This document shows positions 59,147-64,000 of a stretch of DNA of 64,000 bases, piece after piece. This DNA comes from Labilibaculum sp041595635 (lineage in GTDB: Bacteria; Bacteroidota; Bacteroidia; Bacteroidales; Marinifilaceae). Made by a program: the position numbers and the translations under genes. The DNA lies in contig NZ_JBFHJW010000001.1 of assembly GCF_041595635.1 (NCBI RefSeq), forward strand, positions 1 through 64,000. The letters are read 5' to 3'. Every line of letters starts with the position of its first letter. The first letter of the stretch is position 1. The notes beneath the pieces are model-generated. The model was not told the DNA's origin. It ran no database searches and saw only the letters and a program-made list of their open reading frames with translations.

Positions 59147-60160
59147 TTAACGGTTAAGAACCAAATCTTTTAGCGTGGCAATCCATTTGGGGTGATCGTT
59201 TAAGCTTTCGACCAAAACCAATTTATCACCTCCATTTTTGGTAAATATTTCACGATATTCAATTCCTATTTCAACGGTAGTTTCCAAGCAATCTGCTACA
59301 AATGCAGGACTAAAAACAAGAAGTTTTTTGGCACCATTTTTTGCTTTTTCTTCCACTATTTTATCTGAAAAGGGTTCTAACCAGTTTTTATCGAGTCGCG
59401 ATTGGAAAGAAACAGTATATTTTTCTTTTGAAATACCTAGTTTTTCGGCAAGTAAACGACTTGTTTCAAAGCAGGTTGCTCGGTAGCAATAATAATCGGT
59501 ATCTGGTTTAAATTGTTTGTGGCAATCGCAATCAAAACAATTGCGATGCGGATGAACCTTATTAATTTGCCGGATTGGCAAACCGTGATAGGAGAAAATC
59601 ACGTGATCAAAATCGTCGATATTGTGTTTTCGTGCTTGCTCGGCAATTGTTTCCAAATAGCCTTGGTGATCGAAAAATTGATTGATGAATTTAACCTCTG
59701 GAATAACCTCCCATTTTTTAATGATTTCCATGGCTTTCTCGAAAGTCGAACCAGTGGATGAGGAGGCATATTGTGGATACATGGGTAAAATAATGAGTTG
59801 GTCGGGCATGTTTTTCTGAATTTTCCTCAAAACATTTTTCATGGATGGTTGTTCATAACGCATCGCTATTTCAACGGTGAAATTATTGTCCAATTCCTTT
59901 TGCAAAAGATCTTTTACTTTTTCTGCATATATCAATAAGGGAGATCCATCTTTGGTCCACAATTGCTTGTAAATTTTCGAAGAGGCTTTGGATCGAAAAG
60001 GTACAATAATTAAATTGACTAGAATTTTTCGTAGTAGCCAGGGAATATCAATTACTCTACGGTCGTTCAAAAACTCGAAAAGATAAGTGCGAACATCTGA
60101 AACCTTTGGACTTTTTGGGGTGCCCAGATTAAGAAGTAGAACCGTAGTTTTTTTTTGCAT
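59147..60160 (-). CDS. hemH: Ferrochelatase
   Basis: 337 residues from MQKKTTVLLLNLGTPKSPKV (ATG 60158-60160); the frame extends 14 codons upstream, but that part is not family-like. Signatures are VIFSYHGLPIRQINKVHPHR (catalytic His), YQSRLDKNWLEP-type SFQSRLDKNWLEPF, and FVADCLETTVEIGIEY (catalytic Glu). Cysteines in HRNCFDCDCHKQF suggest added metal or cluster binding. It inserts Fe(II) into protoporphyrin IX. It follows hemF by about 95 bases on the same strand, so the two late heme genes may be co-expressed. Confidence 0.95.
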   Translation of the reverse strand: MQKKTTVLLLNLGTPKSPKVSDVRTYLFEFLNDRRVIDIPWLLRKILVNLIIVPFRSKASSKIYKQLWTKDGSPLLIYAEKVKDLLQKELDNNFTVEIAMRYEQPSMKNVLRKIQKNMPDQLIILPMYPQYASSSTGSTFEKAMEIIKKWEVIPEVKFINQFFDHQGYLETIAEQARKHNIDDFDHVIFSYHGLPIRQINKVHPHRNCFDCDCHKQFKPDTDYYCYRATCFETSRLLAEKLGISKEKYTVSFQSRLDKNWLEPFSDKIVEEKAKNGAKKLLVFSPAFVADCLETTVEIGIEYREIFTKNGGDKLVLVESLNDHPKWIATLKDLVLNR

Positions 60161-60255
60161 GCTAATGGATTGATTGGTGAAATTAAAAAGAAAATGCAGC
60201 AAGTGTATTTCCCTGTTTAAAGTAATAAAAATTTTTGCTTAGATGATAAAAACAA

Positions 60256-61185
60256 TTAGGAAAGGATTTTATTTGCCGAAAAATGCTCAATAGATGAAAT
60301 CCAATCGATGTCTTTTTTTAGTAAATCTAAGGTCTTTTTTTCTTTAGAACCTTCATCAATAGGATATTGGTAGCTCCATTTTACTTCTGGCGGCATGCTA
60401 ACCAGAATCGATTCGGTCCTACCTTTGGTATCTAGGCCAAACTTGGTGCCTTTGTCTAATACCAGATTAAACTCAACGTATCGTCCACGTCGATGCAACT
60501 GCCAATCTTTCTCTTTTTCGGAGAAAGATTGATTTGCATTTTTAGCCATAATTTGACAGTAAAGAGGTGCAAACAGATTGCCAACATCCATTACAAAAGC
60601 AAAAATTTGTTCTTTACTCAAGCCATTATTTTCGTTTAATCGATCGAAGAAAATTCCACCAACACCTCGGGTTTCCTCTCGAAAGGGCAGGTAGAAATAA
60701 TCATCGGCCCACTTTTTAAATTTGAAATAGAAATCGGGATGATGACGATCGCAGACTTCTTTTAAATTTAGGTGGAAATTGCGAGCTTCTTCTTTATCGA
60801 TATAAATTGGGGTGAGGTCGATTCCTCCTCCAAACCAAAAAGTGCCATCTTCCAATTCAAAGTAACGAACGTTCATGTGTACAATAGGAACATGAGGATT
60901 TTTTGGGTGGATGATTAGCGAGACTCCTGTAGCAAAGAAGTTAGCTTCTGTAACTTGCAATTTACTTTTTATTTTATCGGGCAAAACTCCCTGAACTGCG
61001 GAAAATTGTACGCCTCCTTTTTCAATAATATTTCCATTGCTGGTAACTCGGCTTCTACCACCACCTCCACCATCACGCAACCAATTATCTTCTTCAAATA
61101 GTGCTTTGCCATCGGTTAATTCGAGTGCCGTTGTAATTCGATCTTGTAATTGGCGAAATTTTTCGGTGATATTTTCTTTGTACAT
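60256..61185 (-). CDS. hemF: Oxygen-dependent coproporphyrinogen III oxidase
   Basis: 309 residues. Conserved stretches are WLRDGGGGGRSRVTSNGNII (about 36-55), HMNVRYFELEDGTFWFGGGI (about 103-122, metal/His), DLTPIYIDKEEARNFH and RYVEFNLVLDKGTKFGLDTK then GRTESILVSMPP. It decarboxylates coproporphyrinogen III to protoporphyrinogen IX with O2, showing that the organism can meet oxygen, which contrasts with its oxygen-sensitive nitrogenase. It lies upstream of hemH. Confidence 0.97.
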   Translation of the reverse strand: MYKENITEKFRQLQDRITTALELTDGKALFEEDNWLRDGGGGGRSRVTSNGNIIEKGGVQFSAVQGVLPDKIKSKLQVTEANFFATGVSLIIHPKNPHVPIVHMNVRYFELEDGTFWFGGGIDLTPIYIDKEEARNFHLNLKEVCDRHHPDFYFKFKKWADDYFYLPFREETRGVGGIFFDRLNENNGLSKEQIFAFVMDVGNLFAPLYCQIMAKNANQSFSEKEKDWQLHRRGRYVEFNLVLDKGTKFGLDTKGRTESILVSMPPEVKWSYQYPIDEGSKEKKTLDLLKKDIDWISSIEHFSANKILS

Positions 61186-61225
61186 AGAGTCCTGTGAATG
61201 ATTTAAGTAGCAGTTGGTTTGTTGT

Positions 61226-61546
61226 TTACGCTTCTTTAGGGATTGATTTTGTCTTTTTTTTGGAGCTGAATCGGCTCAGCATTTTCTTTTCAAAATTCCA
61301 GAAAAAACGGAATTGCCCCAAAACACTACCAACAAGAACTAACAGTATTTGGTAGGTAGGCGTGATGATTAAAATACTCATGAGGATTTTAATCAGCAAG
61401 TTGGTGTCTGGCCCAATGGATAGGTACTCAAAAACTGGTTTACGAATCATAACCGAAAGGCTTCCGGTAAGTGAAAAGGCAGTAAGAATAAGGAGTAGTT
61501 GGATGTTTGAAGTGATTTTCCAACGCTTTTTCAGTTTTGTAAACAT
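61226..61546 (-). CDS. DUF6787-type small membrane protein (106 aa)
   Basis: 106 residues with two transmembrane helices (about 15-33 and 45-70) and a basic C-terminus. The conserved SVMIRKPVFEYLSIG between the helices and GQFRFFWNFEKKMLSRF after them fit the DUF6787 family of Bacteroidota. Function unknown. It lies 40 bases before hemF on the same strand. Confidence 0.8.
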   Translation of the reverse strand: MFTKLKKRWKITSNIQLLLILTAFSLTGSLSVMIRKPVFEYLSIGPDTNLLIKILMSILIITPTYQILLVLVGSVLGQFRFFWNFEKKMLSRFSSKKKTKSIPKEA

Positions 61547-62106
61547 TTGTTTCTTTTATTTAGAATTGCTTTAGATAGAGCAAATATAGTATAAAATACC
61601 TTTAAGTCTGAAATAGCAAAAGGGAATTCTATTTGATTTTATCGATTAGCCAATAGAAATTTGAATTTCTGATCAAAAAAATCTTTATATGAATAAAGTT
61701 TCAGATACATCACCTATTTTTCTAGTAGGTTAGAAAGAATACTGATGTAAATAGTATTCCGATAGTTTTTAGTATTGTGAGCCTAAATATGTTCATTAAG
61801 CATAAAAAAGAGTATTGATTTTTTGTCCTATTTATCATTAATAGACAAGTGCACGGTACAAAATCTATATTCAGTATTGATTGAAGGTTAGAATCTATCT
61901 ATTTAAAACGGTTTTGGATGTATTTCGATTCTTGAAAGTTTCGTATCTTTGAAAGTGATGTTAATAACATAAATGCCCGAAAACAGATAGTTGGGAGTTA
62001 TTCTTATTTGAAACTAAGATTTGCTTTTTCTTTAAAAAGAAGACTTTTTGGGATGATAAAATAATTAAATCAATTGAACTTCTAACTTTTCAAAATTATA
62101 TTAAGA
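61547..62106. other. Divergent intergenic region before nnrD
   Basis: 560 AT-rich bases with no supported gene. A TATCTTTG -7 element at 61944-61951 with TTT 18 bases upstream is the best promoter for the plus-strand gene and would leave a leader of about 150 bases. No repeat or riboswitch fold is recognisable. Confidence 0.5.
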
Positions 62107-63618
62107 ATGAAAATATTTTCTGCGAAACAGATTGCTGAGATTGATGCGTACACAATTGCTAATGAGCCTGTAGAATCTGTTGGCTTGATGGAAAGAGCTG
62201 CCGATGAAGTTTGCAAGTGGCTGATAAAGACTTTTGATGCTCCCCAAAATTGTAAAATTTTTGTAGGACCAGGGAACAATGGAGGAGATGGATTGGCTTT
62301 GGCTCGATTGTTGGCTAAGAATAATTATGCAGTTGAAGTTTTTGTACTTCGAATAAAGGATCAATTATCTCCTGATGCTGAAATTAATTTGGCACGCTTG
62401 AAAAAACTGAAAACTTTGGATTTGTATGAAATGACAACCGTGGATTCTATGCCTTGGCTTTTTAAGGATGACATTGTTATTGATGCAATTTTTGGTTCTG
62501 GTTTGTCACGACCATTAGAGGGTTTAGCTTTGGATGTTGTAACAGCTATTAATGCTAGTGATGCGAATGTGATTGCTATAGATATTCCTTCGGGATTGAT
62601 GGGAGAGGATAACTCAAAAAACAATAGAAGGGGAATTATAAAGGCCAAATATACTTTAAGTTTTCAATTCCCAAAATTGGCATTTTTATTTGCCGAAAAT
62701 GCCGGATTTGTGGGGGAATGGACTGTTTTATCCATAGGTTTACACCCCGATATTATTGCAAGTAAGACAACTCCCTATAAAATATTGACACGGGAATTTG
62801 TAAAATCCTTGCTCATGCCTAGGAAAAAATTTGATCACAAAGGAATTTATGGTCATGGCTTGCTGATTAGCGGAAGTTATGGCAAAATGGGAGCAGCTAT
62901 ATTGGCTTCGCGTGCTAGCTTACGTTCTGGAATTGGTCTTTTAACAACTCATATTCCTCGTTTGGGTTATCAAATTATTCAAACAGCTGTTCCCGAAGCA
63001 ATGGTAAGTATCGATCGGTCTGATATTATTTTTACTGAATATCCCAATTTAAGTCCATTTAAAGCCGTTGCTATTGGGCCAGGGATTGATAAGAAACAGA
63101 ATTCCTTTCGGGCGATGATTGACTTATTGAAAGAGGTAAAAGTTCCCATGGTGATTGATGCTGACGCTATTAATATTATTAGCGAACATCCTGAGTTGAA
63201 AGAAGAGTTACCTTTAGGAAGTATTTTTACACCACATATAAAAGAGTTTGAGCGTTTGGTTGGTAAAAGCAATGATGCTTACACTCGCAATTGCATGCAG
63301 CGCGAGTTCGCAAAAACGCATGGCGTAAGTTTGGTTTTAAAAGGTGCTTACACAGCTATTTGTGGTGCCGATGGGAGCTGTTATTTTAATCCCACTGGAA
63401 ATCCAGGAATGGCAACAGCAGGAAGTGGAGATGTGTTAACTGGAATAATATTATCTTTGCTTTCGCAAGGATATCCGTCGCATGTTGCAGCCATTATTGG
63501 CGTGTATTTGCACGGTTTAGCTGGCGACCTGGCTTCTCTTGATCTTGGAATTGAGGCGTTAACGGCAGGTGATATTGTTGATTACCTGCCCAAAGCTTGG
63601 TTGCATTTAAAAAAATAG
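62107..63618 (+). CDS. nnrD: Bifunctional NAD(P)HX epimerase / ADP-dependent dehydratase
   Basis: 503 residues. The N-terminal YjeF_N epimerase domain (about 1-215) contains VGPGNNGGDGLALARLLAKN (about 57-76) and VIDAIFGSGLSRPLEG. The C-terminal ribokinase-like dehydratase domain (about 230-500) has GIYGHGLLISGSYGKMGAAI, VIDADAINIIS and the ATP/Mg site GNPGMATAGSGDVLTGIILS (about 438-457). It repairs hydrated NADH and NADPH. Both domains look complete. Confidence 0.96.
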   Translation: MKIFSAKQIAEIDAYTIANEPVESVGLMERAADEVCKWLIKTFDAPQNCKIFVGPGNNGGDGLALARLLAKNNYAVEVFVLRIKDQLSPDAEINLARLKKLKTLDLYEMTTVDSMPWLFKDDIVIDAIFGSGLSRPLEGLALDVVTAINASDANVIAIDIPSGLMGEDNSKNNRRGIIKAKYTLSFQFPKLAFLFAENAGFVGEWTVLSIGLHPDIIASKTTPYKILTREFVKSLLMPRKKFDHKGIYGHGLLISGSYGKMGAAILASRASLRSGIGLLTTHIPRLGYQIIQTAVPEAMVSIDRSDIIFTEYPNLSPFKAVAIGPGIDKKQNSFRAMIDLLKEVKVPMVIDADAINIISEHPELKEELPLGSIFTPHIKEFERLVGKSNDAYTRNCMQREFAKTHGVSLVLKGAYTAICGADGSCYFNPTGNPGMATAGSGDVLTGIILSLLSQGYPSHVAAIIGVYLHGLAGDLASLDLGIEALTAGDIVDYLPKAWLHLKK

Positions 63619-63685
63619 AAATTTAGATTGTAAAGAAAATCTACTTTAGTTTAATTAGCCAATTTTAATAAAAATATAGATTGTG

Positions 63686-64000
63686 ATGAACAGAATGATT
63701 CTTAGAATTTTATTGGTCTCATTTGTCATTGTTTCCTGTAAATGGAATGCAGATGCACAAAAAAGAAGAACACTGGAAATACCAAGTACTGTTGTGTATG
63801 CCTTGCCACAAACGGCAATTCAGGTGAATGTTATGGCCGAAAAAACCATAGTTAAAAAAGGTCCTTTTTCCGATTATGCTCTAAAATATTTAGGTATTTC
63901 GGATGTTGTAAGACAAAATGGATTTGAATGGAAATTAAAATCAGTTGAATTGTCAGCCAAGGGCGAAGTGGATCCTGAGCAGTTTTATAAAGTGACTACA
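63686..64000 (+). CDS. DUF4831-type exported protein, N-terminal part
   Basis: Starts at ATG 63686 (MNRMILRILLVSFVIVSCKW) and runs off the window after 105 codons. The N-terminus is a signal sequence with a possible lipobox (VIVSC, Cys18). Residues 35-105 (STVVYALPQTAIQVNVMAEK; GPFSDYALKYLGISDVVRQN; VDPEQFYKVTT) follow the DUF4831 pattern of Bacteroidota. Function unknown. It lies 67 bases after nnrD and may be co-transcribed. Confidence 0.8.
   Translation, partial: MNRMILRILLVSFVIVSCKWNADAQKRRTLEIPSTVVYALPQTAIQVNVMAEKTIVKKGPFSDYALKYLGISDVVRQNGFEWKLKSVELSAKGEVDPEQFYKVTT

Overview
This is an AT-rich stretch of a Bacteroidota chromosome. The gene content suggests a diazotrophic member of the Marinilabiliales/Marinifilaceae type, but that placement is inference from gene content and not a computed phylogeny. 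Supporting signs are promoters of the Bacteroidota form TTG-N19/20-TAnnTTTG, several Bacteroidota-restricted small families (DUF4494, DUF4831, DUF5522 and DUF6787 types), an absence of obvious Shine-Dalgarno sequences, and a clostridial-type (group II) nitrogenase cluster with nifI1/nifI2 between nifH and nifD.

Region 1 (1-22,100) is an accessory island between the end of a 5S rRNA gene and the housekeeping gene dnaK. It holds two micro-proteins (1,089-1,365) and a LytTR-type two-component pair (1,457-3,003). Next come a truncated ATP-binding regulator (3,183-3,801) and a type I restriction-modification locus (hsdM, hsdS, hsdR; 5,065-12,864). That locus is interrupted by a toxin-antitoxin-like pair: an MqsR-like toxin plus an antitoxin carrying a DUF4065/Panacea domain. 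A repeat-rich stretch with an orphan HipB-like repressor and three phased operators follows (13,390-15,560). The island ends in a compact integrative mobilizable element (about 15,950-22,040): accessory membrane protein, HUH relaxase, RHH relaxosome protein, candidate oriT, DnaC-like ATPase, replication and excisionase-like proteins, tyrosine integrase and a double-HTH regulator.

Region 2 (22,100-46,000) is core genome. It contains dnaK, panB, an RluA-family pseudouridine synthase, cytidine deaminase, a LysM glucosaminidase, a large secreted BNR/sortilin-like protein, and a four-gene fatty-acid activation and beta-oxidation operon (39,997-32,749, minus strand). It also has an lptF/G-type permease - NTF2-like lipoprotein - DUF5522 - fmt operon, two near-identical tRNA-Met cassettes, a DUF4494 protein and a TrmO-like tRNA methyltransferase.

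Region 3 (46,123-59,089) is a nitrogen-fixation locus. On the minus strand lie nifH-nifI1-nifI2-nifD-nifK-nifE-nifN-nifB-(2Fe-2S ferredoxin)-nifV. NifH is the Fe protein, NifDK the MoFe protein, NifB/E/N build FeMo-co (NifB carries a C-terminal NifX/NafY-like domain), NifV makes homocitrate, and NifI1/I2 are PII-like proteins expected to switch NifDK activity with nitrogen status. A divergent NifA-like sigma-54 activator (57,013-58,569) and a GNAT acetyltransferase lie on the plus strand.

Region 4 (59,147-64,000) returns to core functions: hemH, hemF, a small membrane protein, the bifunctional NAD(P)HX repair enzyme, and the start of a DUF4831-type exported protein cut by the window edge.
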